Of a stretch of DNA of 64,000 nucleotides, positions 8,692-16,652 are shown piece by piece. The position numbers were made by a program, and so were the translations under genes. The stretch is taken from positions 290,969 through 354,968 of the forward strand of contig DYFK01000001.1 in the NCBI GenBank assembly GCA_020725265.1. Reading direction: 5' to 3'. The DNA is from Hydrogenophilus sp. (GTDB lineage: Bacteria > Pseudomonadota > Gammaproteobacteria > Burkholderiales > Thiobacillaceae). Every line of letters begins with the position of its first letter. The stretch's first letter is position 1. The notes under the pieces are model-generated. The model had not been told where the DNA came from. It ran no database searches and was given only the letters and a program-made list of their open reading frames with translations.

Positions 8692-9735
8692 TCAGAGCGG
8701 GAACATGTCCTTGTTGACCGCGACCGCGCGCGCCTCGGCGGCGGCCAGCGCGTTGCGGCGGACCAGCTCGGCCAGGCACTGGTCCAGCGTCTGCATGCCC
8801 AGCGACTGGCCGGTCTGGATCGAGGAATACATCTGCGCCACCTTGTTCTCGCGGATCAGGTTACGGATCGCCGGCGTGCCCAGCATGATTTCGTGCGCGG
8901 CGACCCGGCCGCTGCCGTCCTTGCGCTTGAGCAGGGTCTGGGAAATGACGGCGCGCAGCGATTCCGACAGCATCGATCGGACCATCTCCTTTTCCGCCGC
9001 CGGGAACACGTCGATGATCCGGTCGATGGTCTTGGCCGCCGACGAGGTGTGCAGGGTACCGAACACCAGGTGACCGGTTTCGGCCGCGGTCAGCGCCAGG
9101 CGGATGGTTTCCAGGTCACGCAGTTCGCCAACCAGGATGACGTCCGGATCCTCGCGCAACGCCGAGCGCAGCGCCTCGGCGAAACCGTGGGTATGCGGAC
9201 CGACTTCGCGCTGGTTGATCAGGCATTTCTTGCTCTTGTGCACGAATTCGATCGGATCCTCGATGGTCAGGATGTGGCCGTAGAGGTTCTCGTTGACGTA
9301 GTCGACCATGGCCGCCAGCGTGGTCGACTTGCCGGAACCGGTCGGCCCGGTCACCAGCACGATGCCACGCGGCGTGTCGGCGATCTCCTTGAAGATGCGC
9401 GGCGCCTCCAGCTGTTCGAGGGTCAGGACGACACTGGGAATGGTCCGGAACACGGCGCCAGCGCCACGCTCCTGGTTGAAGGCGTTGACCCGGAAACGGG
9501 CCACGTCGCGCAATTCGAACGAGAAGTCGATTTCCAGATCGGCTTCGTACACCTTGCGCTGGGAGTCGCTCATGATGTCGTACACCATGGCACGGACTTC
9601 CTGATTGTTGAGCGCCGGCACGTTGATTCGGCGGATGTCGCCATGCACCCGGATCATCGGCGGCAATCCCGCGGAGAGGTGCAAATCTGAAGCTTTGTTC
9701 TTGACCGAGAAGGCAAGAAGCTCGGAAATTTCCAT
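8692..9735 (-). CDS. pilT: Type IV pilus retraction ATPase PilT
   Basis: A 347-residue hexameric retraction ATPase of normal length. Visible motifs are Walker A GPTGSGKSTT, Asp box TIEDPIEFVHKS, Walker B LREDPDVILVGELRD, the His box GHLVFGTLHTSSA, and the PilT-specific C-terminal TPAIRNLIRENK motif needed for retraction. The N-terminus (ISELLAFSVKNKASDLHLSAG) is canonical. It is divergent from yggS with 46 bases between the two starts, the classic betaproteobacterial and gammaproteobacterial arrangement. Confidence 0.96.
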   Translation of the reverse strand: MEISELLAFSVKNKASDLHLSAGLPPMIRVHGDIRRINVPALNNQEVRAMVYDIMSDSQRKVYEADLEIDFSFELRDVARFRVNAFNQERGAGAVFRTIPSVVLTLEQLEAPRIFKEIADTPRGIVLVTGPTGSGKSTTLAAMVDYVNENLYGHILTIEDPIEFVHKSKKCLINQREVGPHTHGFAEALRSALREDPDVILVGELRDLETIRLALTAAETGHLVFGTLHTSSAAKTIDRIIDVFPAAEKEMVRSMLSESLRAVISQTLLKRKDGSGRVAAHEIMLGTPAIRNLIRENKVAQMYSSIQTGQSLGMQTLDQCLAELVRRNALAAAEARAVAVNKDMFPL

Positions 9736-9781
9736 TATAATTCCCCGAGTTACGTGATTTTCCTAGGGAGCGCGAGGCATT

Positions 9782-10489
9782 ATGGGCGCAATCGCCGACG
9801 CCTTGCAAGCCTGCCGGGAACGCATCGAAAGTACCTGCGCCGAAGCCGGACGCGGTACCGGATGCGCCCGCTTGATCGCCGTCAGCAAGACCTTTCCCGC
9901 CGCCGACATCCGGGCCGCGCACGCGGCCGGACAGACCGCGTTCGGCGAAAGTTACGTCCAGGAAGCGCAGGAGAAACTCGACGCGCTCGCCGATCTGGCC
10001 CTGGAGTGGCACTTCATCGGCCCGATCCAGAGCAACAAGACCCGGCCGATCGCCAGCCGGTTCGACTGGGTGCACGGCATCGAACGCGAGAAGATCGCCC
10101 GGCGTCTGGCCGAACAACGACCGCCGGAACTGCCGCCGCTCAACGTCTGCGTCCAGGTCAACGTCAGCGGCGAAGCCAGCAAGCACGGCGTCGCCCCCGA
10201 ACAGGCAGTGGCCTTGGCGCGCGCCGTGGCGGCACTACCCCGGCTGCGCGCGCGCGGCTTCATGGCGATTCCCGAAGCGACCGGCGACCCCGCCCGGCAA
10301 CGCGCGCGCTTCCGGCTGCTCGCCGAACTGCTGGCGGAAGCCCGGCGTGCCGGTCTCGACCTGGACACCCTGTCCATGGGCATGTCCGACGATCTGGAAG
10401 CGGCCATCCTGGAAGGTGCGACAATGGTGCGCGTGGGCGGCGCCATCTTCGGCGCGCGCCGTTATACGACCAAGGAAGCGGAAACATGA
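9782..10489 (+). CDS. YggS-family pyridoxal-phosphate homeostasis protein
   Basis: A 235-residue single-domain PLP-binding TIM-barrel protein. The PLP lysine lies in LIAVSKTFPA (residue about 40); FGESYVQEAQEK, WHFIGPIQSNKTRPI, NVSGEASKHG and LSMGMSDDLEAAI(L)EGATMVRVG are the family landmarks. It buffers free PLP and affects amino-acid pools. The ATG follows GGGAGCGCGAGGC. Its stop overlaps the proC ATG (ATGA at 10486-10489); the yggS-proC-yggT-yggU linkage is strongly conserved. Confidence 0.95.
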   Translation: MGAIADALQACRERIESTCAEAGRGTGCARLIAVSKTFPAADIRAAHAAGQTAFGESYVQEAQEKLDALADLALEWHFIGPIQSNKTRPIASRFDWVHGIEREKIARRLAEQRPPELPPLNVCVQVNVSGEASKHGVAPEQAVALARAVAALPRLRARGFMAIPEATGDPARQRARFRLLAELLAEARRAGLDLDTLSMGMSDDLEAAILEGATMVRVGGAIFGARRYTTKEAET

Positions 10490-11295
10490 CCCTGGGCTTT
10501 ATCGGTGGCGGCAACATGGCCGCCGCCATGATCGGCGGTCTGCTCGACAAAGGTTTCACCGGCGATGGCGTGCGCGTGACCGAGATCGATGCCGACCGGC
10601 GTGCCTGGCTGACGCGCGAATTTGGCGTGGTCGCCAGCGAGTCGGCCGCCGAAGCGGCCACCTGCGACGTTCTCGTTCTGGCGGTGAAACCACAGCAACT
10701 GGCGGCGGTGCTGCGCGGGCTGCCGCCACTGGCGCCCGGCCAGCTGGTGATCTCCATTGCCGCCGGCGCGCGCGCGGCCGACATCTCGCGCTGGCTGGGC
10801 GGCCATGCCGCCGTGGTGCGGGCGATGCCGAACACGCCGGCGCTGATCGGCGCCGGCATCACCGGTCTGTACGCGCTGCCCGGCGTGTCGGCGGAACAGA
10901 AGGCACAGGCGGCGCGCATCCTGGAAGCGGTCGGCGACGCGGTCTGGGTCGACGACGAGGCACTGATCGACGCCGTCACCGCCATCTCGGGCAGTGGCCC
11001 GGCCTACGTCTTCCATTTCATCGAGGCGCTCGAACAAGCCGGCGTCGAACTGGGTCTGCCGCTGGAAACCGCGCGCCGCCTGACCCTGCGAACCTTCCAC
11101 GGCGCCGCCGCGCTTGCCCTCCTGGGCGAAGCCACGCCTGCCGAGCTGCGTGCCCGCGTCACCTCCAAGGGGGGCACCACCGAACGCGGCCTGGCCGCGC
11201 TGGACGCGGCCGGCGTCGCCGGGGCCATCGGCCAGGCGGCGCGCGCGGCGGCCTCGCGCGCCGCCGAACTGGGCGACCTGCTGGGGCGCGACTGA
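10486..11295 (+). CDS. proC: Pyrroline-5-carboxylate reductase
   Basis: A 269-residue enzyme for the last step of proline synthesis (P5C + NAD(P)H to proline). The N-terminal Rossmann motif GFIGGGNMAAAMI, the VLAVKPQQ turn, VRAMPNTPALIGAG and the C-terminal ITAISGSGPAYVFHFIEAL / TSKGGTTERGLAALD signature are all present. The start is the ATG overlapping the yggS stop. Its own stop overlaps the yggT start by one base. Length and motifs are complete. Confidence 0.97.
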   Translation: MTLGFIGGGNMAAAMIGGLLDKGFTGDGVRVTEIDADRRAWLTREFGVVASESAAEAATCDVLVLAVKPQQLAAVLRGLPPLAPGQLVISIAAGARAADISRWLGGHAAVVRAMPNTPALIGAGITGLYALPGVSAEQKAQAARILEAVGDAVWVDDEALIDAVTAISGSGPAYVFHFIEALEQAGVELGLPLETARRLTLRTFHGAAALALLGEATPAELRARVTSKGGTTERGLAALDAAGVAGAIGQAARAAASRAAELGDLLGRD

Positions 11296-11870
11296 TGTTC
11301 ACCGACGCCGCCGTATTCCTGCTGCGCACCCTGCTCGACCTGCTCGCGGTCGCCTTCTTCCTGCGTTTCTGGATGCAGCTGACCCGCGTGTCCTTCCGCA
11401 ATCCATTCGCCCAGTTCGTGGTCAAGGTCACCGATTTCGCGGTCAAGCCGTTGCGCCGCCTGCTGCCCGGCCTGTTCGGACTCGACTGGGCCAGCCTGTT
11501 ACCGTTCTTCCTGGCCGAACTGCTGATGATCCTGGGCGTGCAATGGTTGCTGGGCTATCCGTTCGCGCTCGCCGGCACCGGCGTGCTGCCCGGCTTCCTG
11601 CTGCTCGGCCTGGCCGCCGCGCTGCGCCTGGCCCTCTACGTGCTGATGGGCATGGTGCTGTTGCAGGCGGTGCTGAGCTGGATCAACCCGTTCTCGCCGC
11701 TGGCGCCAGTGTTCCACGCCATGTCGCGGCCGTTGCTCGGCCCCATCCAGCGCATCCTGCCGCCGCTCGGCGGGATCGATCTGTCACCGCTGGCGGTGCT
11801 GATCCTGGTGCAACTGGTGCTGGTGGCGCCGGTCTCGGCGCTGGAACGCTACGCGCGCGGCCTGCTCTGA
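11295..11870 (+). CDS. YggT-family integral membrane protein
   Basis: A 191-residue membrane protein made of two repeated YggT units. Each has a membrane helix and a conserved patch: QLTRVSFRNPFAQFVVKVTDF in the first half, and LSWINPFSPLAPVFHAMSRPLLGPIQRILPP in the second. The function is not well defined; family members have been linked to osmotic-shock tolerance and to membrane or cell-division processes. The ATG at 11295 shares a base with the proC stop. Confidence 0.9.
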   Translation: MFTDAAVFLLRTLLDLLAVAFFLRFWMQLTRVSFRNPFAQFVVKVTDFAVKPLRRLLPGLFGLDWASLLPFFLAELLMILGVQWLLGYPFALAGTGVLPGFLLLGLAAALRLALYVLMGMVLLQAVLSWINPFSPLAPVFHAMSRPLLGPIQRILPPLGGIDLSPLAVLILVQLVLVAPVSALERYARGLL

Positions 11871-11874
11871 GCCG

Positions 11875-12174
11875 ATGCCCGACTGGTACCGGCCGACCAG
11901 CGACGGCATCGAGGTCACGGTGCACGCGCAACCGGGCGCGACCCGCGACGAAATCGCCGGGCTCCATGGCGACGCCCTCAAACTGCGCATCGCGGCGCGC
12001 GCGGTGGAGGGTGCCGCCAACGAAGCGCTGGCGCGGTTTCTCGCGACACATCTTGGCTTGCCCCGGCGGGCGGTTAGAATCCTGCGCGGCGAAAAATCTC
12101 GCCGGAAGACGGTCTGGCTGGCGATCTCGCCGGACGAAATCGAGCGGCTGTTAACACCTGGGACGAAATCATGA
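11875..12174 (+). CDS. DUF167 (YggU-type) small protein
   Basis: A 99-residue protein with the DUF167 signature: VHAQPGATRDEIAGLHGDALKLRI, then AVEGAANEALARFLA and RAVRILRGEKSRRKTVWLA. Its biochemical role is unknown. It completes the conserved yggS-proC-yggT-yggU set, four bases after yggT. Its stop overlaps the start of the GTPase gene (ATGA at 12171-12174), so the dynamin-like gene appears to be part of this operon. Confidence 0.9.
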   Translation: MPDWYRPTSDGIEVTVHAQPGATRDEIAGLHGDALKLRIAARAVEGAANEALARFLATHLGLPRRAVRILRGEKSRRKTVWLAISPDEIERLLTPGTKS

Positions 12175-14138
12175 ATTCTGGTCTGGAAAGCGGCATCACG
12201 CGGTTCAAGAACCGGCGCGACCGTCTGGTCAAGGTGGTCTCCACCTACAAGGAATGGCTGGAACGCTATACCGAGGCCGACCCGCAACAACTGCTGCGAC
12301 TCTACGAACTGACCGAGAACCTCAAGCGCGACCGCCTGATGGTCGCCTTCGTCGCCGAATTCAGTCGCGGCAAGACCGAGCTGATCAACGCCCTGTTCTT
12401 TTCGGACTTCAAGCAACGGCTGCTGCCCTCGGACGCCGGCCGCACCACGATGTGTCCGACCGAGATCTATTACGACGCCGATTCCGAACCCTACATCCGG
12501 TTGCTGCCGATCGAAACCCGGTTCCGGGACGACAGCATCACCGCGCTCAAGCGCCAGCCGGTGGAATGGAGCACGATCCGGCTCGACGTCACCGACCCCA
12601 ACGTCATGGTCGCGGCCATGCGCAAGCTGGCCGAGACCAAGGTGGTGTTCAAGGTCGAGGCGCGCGCGCTCGGCCTGTGGGACGAGAACGACCCCAACCT
12701 CGGCTACATGGTCAAGGATCAGGACCGCGTGGAAATCCCGGCCTGGCGCTACGCCATGATCAATTTCCCGCATCCGCTGCTGGAATCCGGCCTGGCCATC
12801 CTGGACACCCCCGGACTCAACGCCATGGGCGCGGAGCCGGAACTGACCATCTCGGCGATCCCCAACGCCCACGCGCTGCTGTTCCTGCTGGCCACCGACA
12901 CCGGTGTGACCCAGTCCGATTATGAAATCTGGAACAAGTGGGTATCGCGCCACGCCAGCCAGCATTACGCGGTGCTGAACAAGATCGACATGCTCTGGGA
13001 TGACCTGAAGACGCCGGAGGAAATCGGCCGCACCATCCAGCGCCAGATCGAATCGACCGCCAGCCAGCTCAACATCTCGCCGGCCAGCGTGCTCGCCATT
13101 TCCGCGCAGAAGGCGCTGGTCGCCAAGATCCGCGCCGACCAGGACATGCTCCGCCGTTCCGGCATCCAGGGTCTGGAGGTGATGCTGGCGCGCGAGATCA
13201 TCCCCTCGCGCGAGAAGATCATGCGTGAATCGGTGACCCGCGAAGTCGGCCCGATGCTCCATGAGGCGCGCGAAACCGCGTTCAAGCGACAGCAATCGGC
13301 ACGCCAGAACCTGCTCGACCTGCAAGCGCTGTCCGGCAAGAACGAACAGATCGTCGGCCAGATGCGCGAGAAGATGCTGCGCGACAAGCAGCTCTATGAC
13401 GAAACCACCAGCAATTTCAACGTCACCCGCAAGCTGGTCGCGCAACAGGGCTGGGAAGTGCTGGCCCGGCTCGACGACGACCGCATGGACAAGATCATCG
13501 AGGAGTCGATGCTGGCGATCAGCGATTCCTGGACCACTGCCGGCCTGATCAAGGGCATGCACCTGCTGATCCGGCGCATGGGCGCGGAATTCGACCATGC
13601 CCACCAGCAGTGCGACGGCATCAAGCAATTGCTGAATACCGCCTACCAGCGCTTCCACGAGGTTCATGGCCTCGAACGCATGGACCCCCCCGCGCTCGAT
13701 CTCGGTCGCTACCGCGCGCGTCTGGACGAATTGATGGTGAGCACCCAGGAGTTCTGCTCCGATCCGCTCAACATCATGCTGGAAAAGCGCTTCATGGTGA
13801 AAAAGTTCTACATCGCCCTGGTCAGCCAGGCGCGCATCCTGTTTCAACAGGTGCGCATCGAGACGGAAACCTGGCTGCGCCTGACCCTGGACCCGATCGT
13901 GGTGCGCATCGGCGAGCACAAGAACCAGCTCGAACACCGCCTGGAAAACCTGAACAAGGTGTACGCCAATCTCGGTTCCATCCAGGAACGCAGCGCCGCG
14001 ATCAGCCGCGACATGGCGCGGATCAAGGCGCAGGTCGACCAGATCGAGGAGATCGCGCGCGAATTCTCGCAGCTGACCGGCACCGCCATGAAGCCCCTGG
14101 AAGCCGGCGAGGAGGCCCCGGCCGCGTCGGTCTCATAG
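12171..14138 (+). CDS. Dynamin-family (BDLP-like) GTPase
   Basis: A 655-residue large GTPase. The G1 loop is VAEFSRGKTELIN (residues about 60-72), a dynamin-type loop with Ala in place of the first Gly. G3 is LDTPGLN (about residue 209) and G4 is NKID (about 270). The C-terminal ~350 residues are helical and charged with coiled-coil character (KRQQSARQNLLDLQ; RLENLNKVYANL). Bacterial dynamin-like proteins remodel or protect membranes; the role here is unknown. It is translationally coupled to DUF167 and converges on rng with a 6-base overlap. In related genomes such a gene often sits in this spot (recollection). Confidence 0.85.
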   Translation: MNSGLESGITRFKNRRDRLVKVVSTYKEWLERYTEADPQQLLRLYELTENLKRDRLMVAFVAEFSRGKTELINALFFSDFKQRLLPSDAGRTTMCPTEIYYDADSEPYIRLLPIETRFRDDSITALKRQPVEWSTIRLDVTDPNVMVAAMRKLAETKVVFKVEARALGLWDENDPNLGYMVKDQDRVEIPAWRYAMINFPHPLLESGLAILDTPGLNAMGAEPELTISAIPNAHALLFLLATDTGVTQSDYEIWNKWVSRHASQHYAVLNKIDMLWDDLKTPEEIGRTIQRQIESTASQLNISPASVLAISAQKALVAKIRADQDMLRRSGIQGLEVMLAREIIPSREKIMRESVTREVGPMLHEARETAFKRQQSARQNLLDLQALSGKNEQIVGQMREKMLRDKQLYDETTSNFNVTRKLVAQQGWEVLARLDDDRMDKIIEESMLAISDSWTTAGLIKGMHLLIRRMGAEFDHAHQQCDGIKQLLNTAYQRFHEVHGLERMDPPALDLGRYRARLDELMVSTQEFCSDPLNIMLEKRFMVKKFYIALVSQARILFQQVRIETETWLRLTLDPIVVRIGEHKNQLEHRLENLNKVYANLGSIQERSAAISRDMARIKAQVDQIEEIAREFSQLTGTAMKPLEAGEEAPAASVS

Positions 14139-15584
14139 CAGGATGATGTCGTACTGTTCCTGGGTGAACAGACTTTCCACCTGTAGTGAAATCGGCTTGC
14201 CGATGAAGTCCGACAACTGCGCGAGGCTCTGCGACTCCTCATCCAGAAACAGGTCGATCACGGTCTGGTTGGCCATGATGCGGAACTCGCGGGCATCGAA
14301 CTGGCGGGCCTCGCGCAGGATCGAGCGCAGGATTTCGTAACAGATGGTCTGCGCGGTCTTGATCTGACCACGTCCCTGGCAGGTCGGGCAGGATTCGCAC
14401 AGGATGCGGGTCAGGCTCTCGCGCGTGCGCTTGCGCGTCATCTCCACCAGTCCCAGCGAAGTGAAGCCGTTGATGGTCATGCGCGTGCGGTCGCGTTGCA
14501 GCGCCTTGGACAGCTCGGCGAGCACCGCCGACTTGTGCTCCTGGCTATCCATGTCGATGAAATCCAGGATGATGATGCCGCCCAGATTGCGCAGCCGCAG
14601 TTGCCGGGCGATGGTCTGCGCGGCCTCCAGATTGGTCTTGAAGATGGTCTCGTCGAAGGTGCGGCCGCTGGTGAAGCTGCCGGTGTTGACGTCGATGGTG
14701 GTCAGCGCCTCGGTCTGGTCGACGATCAGATAGCCGCCCGACTTCAGGTCGACGCGCCGGCCCAGCGCCTTCTCGATCTCGTCCTCGACGCCATACAGAT
14801 CGAACAGCGGCCGCTCGGCGGCGTAATGGCCGATCTTGCCGGCGCCGACGCGGATGAATTCCTCGGCGAAAGCTTCCAGGCGCAGATAGGTCTCGCGCGA
14901 ATCGACCAGGATGCGGCTGGTCTCGGCGTTGACGAAATCGCGCAGCACCCGATGCGCCAGATCCAGTTCCTGATAGATCGGCTTCGGCCCGGACACGTTT
15001 TCCGAGCGCGCCTGGATCGCGTCCCAGAGCGCGTGCAGGTACTCGACGTCGGCGGCCAGCTCGGCGTCCTCGGCGGTGTTGGCCATGGTCCGGATGATGA
15101 AGCCGCCGTGCTCGTCGACCGGCAGCAAGCGGGTCAGGCGTTCGCGCAGCACCTCGCGCTCGGTCTCGTCCTCGATCTTCTGGGAGATGCCGATGCGCGT
15201 CTCCTGCGGCAGATAGACCAGATACCGGCCGGCCATGCTGATCTGCGTCGACAGCCGCGCGCCTTTGGCGCCGATCGGATCCTTGATCACCTGCACCAGG
15301 ATGTTCTGGCCTTCGTGCAACACCTTCTCGATCGGCCGCGGGCAGTTGTCGCAACGCGCCTCGACGATGTCGCCGACATGCAGGAAGGCGGCGCGATCCA
15401 GGCCGATGTCGACGAACGCCGACTGCATGCCCGGCAGCACCCGGCTGACCCGGCCCAGATAGACGTTGCCGACCAGGCCGAGCTGGCTGCTGCGTTCGAT
15501 ATGCAACTCCTGGACCTCGCCCAGGTAGATGACCGCGACCCGCGTTTCCTGCGGCGTCACGTTGATCAGGATTTCCTCGCTCAT
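14133..15584 (-). CDS. rng: Ribonuclease G
   Basis: A 483-residue RNase E/G-family endoribonuclease, starting MSEEILINVTPQETRVAV. It has an N-terminal S1 domain (about residues 35-125, GNVYLGRVSRVLPGMQSAFVDIG), the catalytic DNase-I-like subdomain with DVNTGSFTSGR and ILDFIDMD (metal-binding Asp residues), and the zinc-link cysteines CESCPTCQGRG. The absence of the long C-terminal degradosome scaffold makes it RNase G rather than RNase E. It processes 16S rRNA 5' ends. It lies 68 bases after maf in the usual maf-rng order. Confidence 0.95.
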   Translation of the reverse strand: MSEEILINVTPQETRVAVIYLGEVQELHIERSSQLGLVGNVYLGRVSRVLPGMQSAFVDIGLDRAAFLHVGDIVEARCDNCPRPIEKVLHEGQNILVQVIKDPIGAKGARLSTQISMAGRYLVYLPQETRIGISQKIEDETEREVLRERLTRLLPVDEHGGFIIRTMANTAEDAELAADVEYLHALWDAIQARSENVSGPKPIYQELDLAHRVLRDFVNAETSRILVDSRETYLRLEAFAEEFIRVGAGKIGHYAAERPLFDLYGVEDEIEKALGRRVDLKSGGYLIVDQTEALTTIDVNTGSFTSGRTFDETIFKTNLEAAQTIARQLRLRNLGGIIILDFIDMDSQEHKSAVLAELSKALQRDRTRMTINGFTSLGLVEMTRKRTRESLTRILCESCPTCQGRGQIKTAQTICYEILRSILREARQFDAREFRIMANQTVIDLFLDEESQSLAQLSDFIGKPISLQVESLFTQEQYDIILL

Positions 15585-15652
15585 GACCGGACCGTGAAGT
15601 TGTGAGTCGGCAACCGGCCGCGTACCGGCTCCCGACTCGCTCCTCGCGTCGT

Positions 15653-16264
15653 TCACCATACCCCGAATCCCACCTCCTCCAGCAATTGCCCGGTTTCGTG
15701 CAGCGGCAGGCCCATGACGCCGGAATAGCTGCCTTCCAGGTGCTCGACGAACAACGCCGCGCGCCCCTGGATGCCATAGCCACCGGCCTTGTCCAGATAT
15801 TCCTCGCTGGCGACGTAGGCGGCGATCTCGGTTTCGGTCAATGGCTTGAACGTCACCCGGCTGTCCGACAGAGCCACCTGGAGCTGGTCGCGCCAAGCCA
15901 CCGCCACCGCCGTCAGCACGCTGTGCGCGCGGCCGGAATACGCGCGCAGCATGGCCGCCGCCTCGCCGGCATCGGCCGGCTTGCCGAGAATCCGGCCGTC
16001 CAGCGTCACCGTTGTGTCGGCGGCCAGGATCGGCCAGTCCGGCAACTGGCGGCCAACCCGCGCGCGTACGCCGGCCGCCGCCTTCATGCGCGCCACGCGC
16101 AACACGTAATCGAGCGCCGGCTCGCCCGCCAATGGCGTCTCGTCGACCTCGGCGCGAGCGGGCGCGGCGCGCAGTGGCAACACCGTCGGCTCCAGACCGA
16201 TCTGGCGCAGCAACTTGAGGCGACGCGGCGATTGCGAAGCGAGAAACAGATGACGGGTGGACAT
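15653..16264 (-). CDS. maf: Maf/YhdE-type nucleoside-triphosphate pyrophosphatase (dTTP/UTP type)
   Basis: A 203-residue Maf-family nucleotide pyrophosphatase. The N-terminal LFLASQSPRRLKLLRQIGL is the substrate-loop signature; EVDETP, LAADTTVTLDGRILGKP and YSGRAHSVLTAVAV follow, and GGYGIQGRAA provides the YhdE-type ending. Maf proteins hydrolyse dTTP/UTP or modified nucleotides to monophosphates. It is the first gene of a minus-strand pair with rng. Confidence 0.93.
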   Translation of the reverse strand: MSTRHLFLASQSPRRLKLLRQIGLEPTVLPLRAAPARAEVDETPLAGEPALDYVLRVARMKAAAGVRARVGRQLPDWPILAADTTVTLDGRILGKPADAGEAAAMLRAYSGRAHSVLTAVAVAWRDQLQVALSDSRVTFKPLTETEIAAYVASEEYLDKAGGYGIQGRAALFVEHLEGSYSGVMGLPLHETGQLLEEVGFGVW

Positions 16265-16530
16265 GGCCGGCGAGTTTACCCGCTATGACACCTCCCCGAA
16301 CCGCCCGGGTGCGCACGACGGATCGGCAACGCCTCTCCGGCATCCTGGCCAGAGCCCTTCCGGCCAGGGACGAACCCGGGCCGCCGTTGAATCGTCACCC
16401 GCGAAGTTCTCCCACGTTCACGCAAACACTGTCCTGGCTGCTGTCGAAGCGGGTGGCCTCGCGCGATCCGGCGGCGAGCACTGGCCACCCGACTTCGACG
16501 TCGCGGTCGGCCATCCGCGCCGGTCGCCCA
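16265..16530. other. Non-coding spacer upstream of the Fur-boxed operon
   Basis: About 270 bases between the maf start and the promoter of the TonB-receptor operon. I see no convincing gene, terminator or riboswitch. I looked for a cobalamin-riboswitch core on both strands because such elements precede some TonB receptors, and did not find its conserved boxes. Base composition matches the neighbouring coding DNA. Confidence 0.5.
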
Positions 16531-16550
16531 TGACTTTGGTCAATTCGGTC

Positions 16551-16569
16551 AAGAATCATTATCATTAGC
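16551..16569 (-). promoter_or_regulatory. Putative Fur box
   Basis: On the minus strand the 19 bases read GCTAATGATAATGATTCTT. This matches 15 of 19 positions of the classic Fur box (GATAATGATAATCATTATC). It lies about 85 bases before the TonB-receptor ATG. A TTGGTC hexamer at 16536-16541 could be the -35 element, which would place the box over the -10 region, the usual position for Fur repression. Confidence 0.65.
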
Positions 16570-16652
16570 ATTGGATTCAGCCAGCTTCGGACATCCCGCC
16601 ATGCTCCTCCGCCAGCCAACATTTTCGCGGACCCACTCAACAGGAACCGAGC

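Noticed and set aside
9736-9781. TATAAT at 9736-9741 as a promoter for yggS
   Set aside because: The only good -35 (TTGACC, 9701-9706) is 29 bases away, too far for a sigma70 promoter, so no promoter is claimed.
11784-13937. A 717-codon open frame opposite the dynamin-like gene
   Set aside because: It runs antisense through three real genes and has no family signature.
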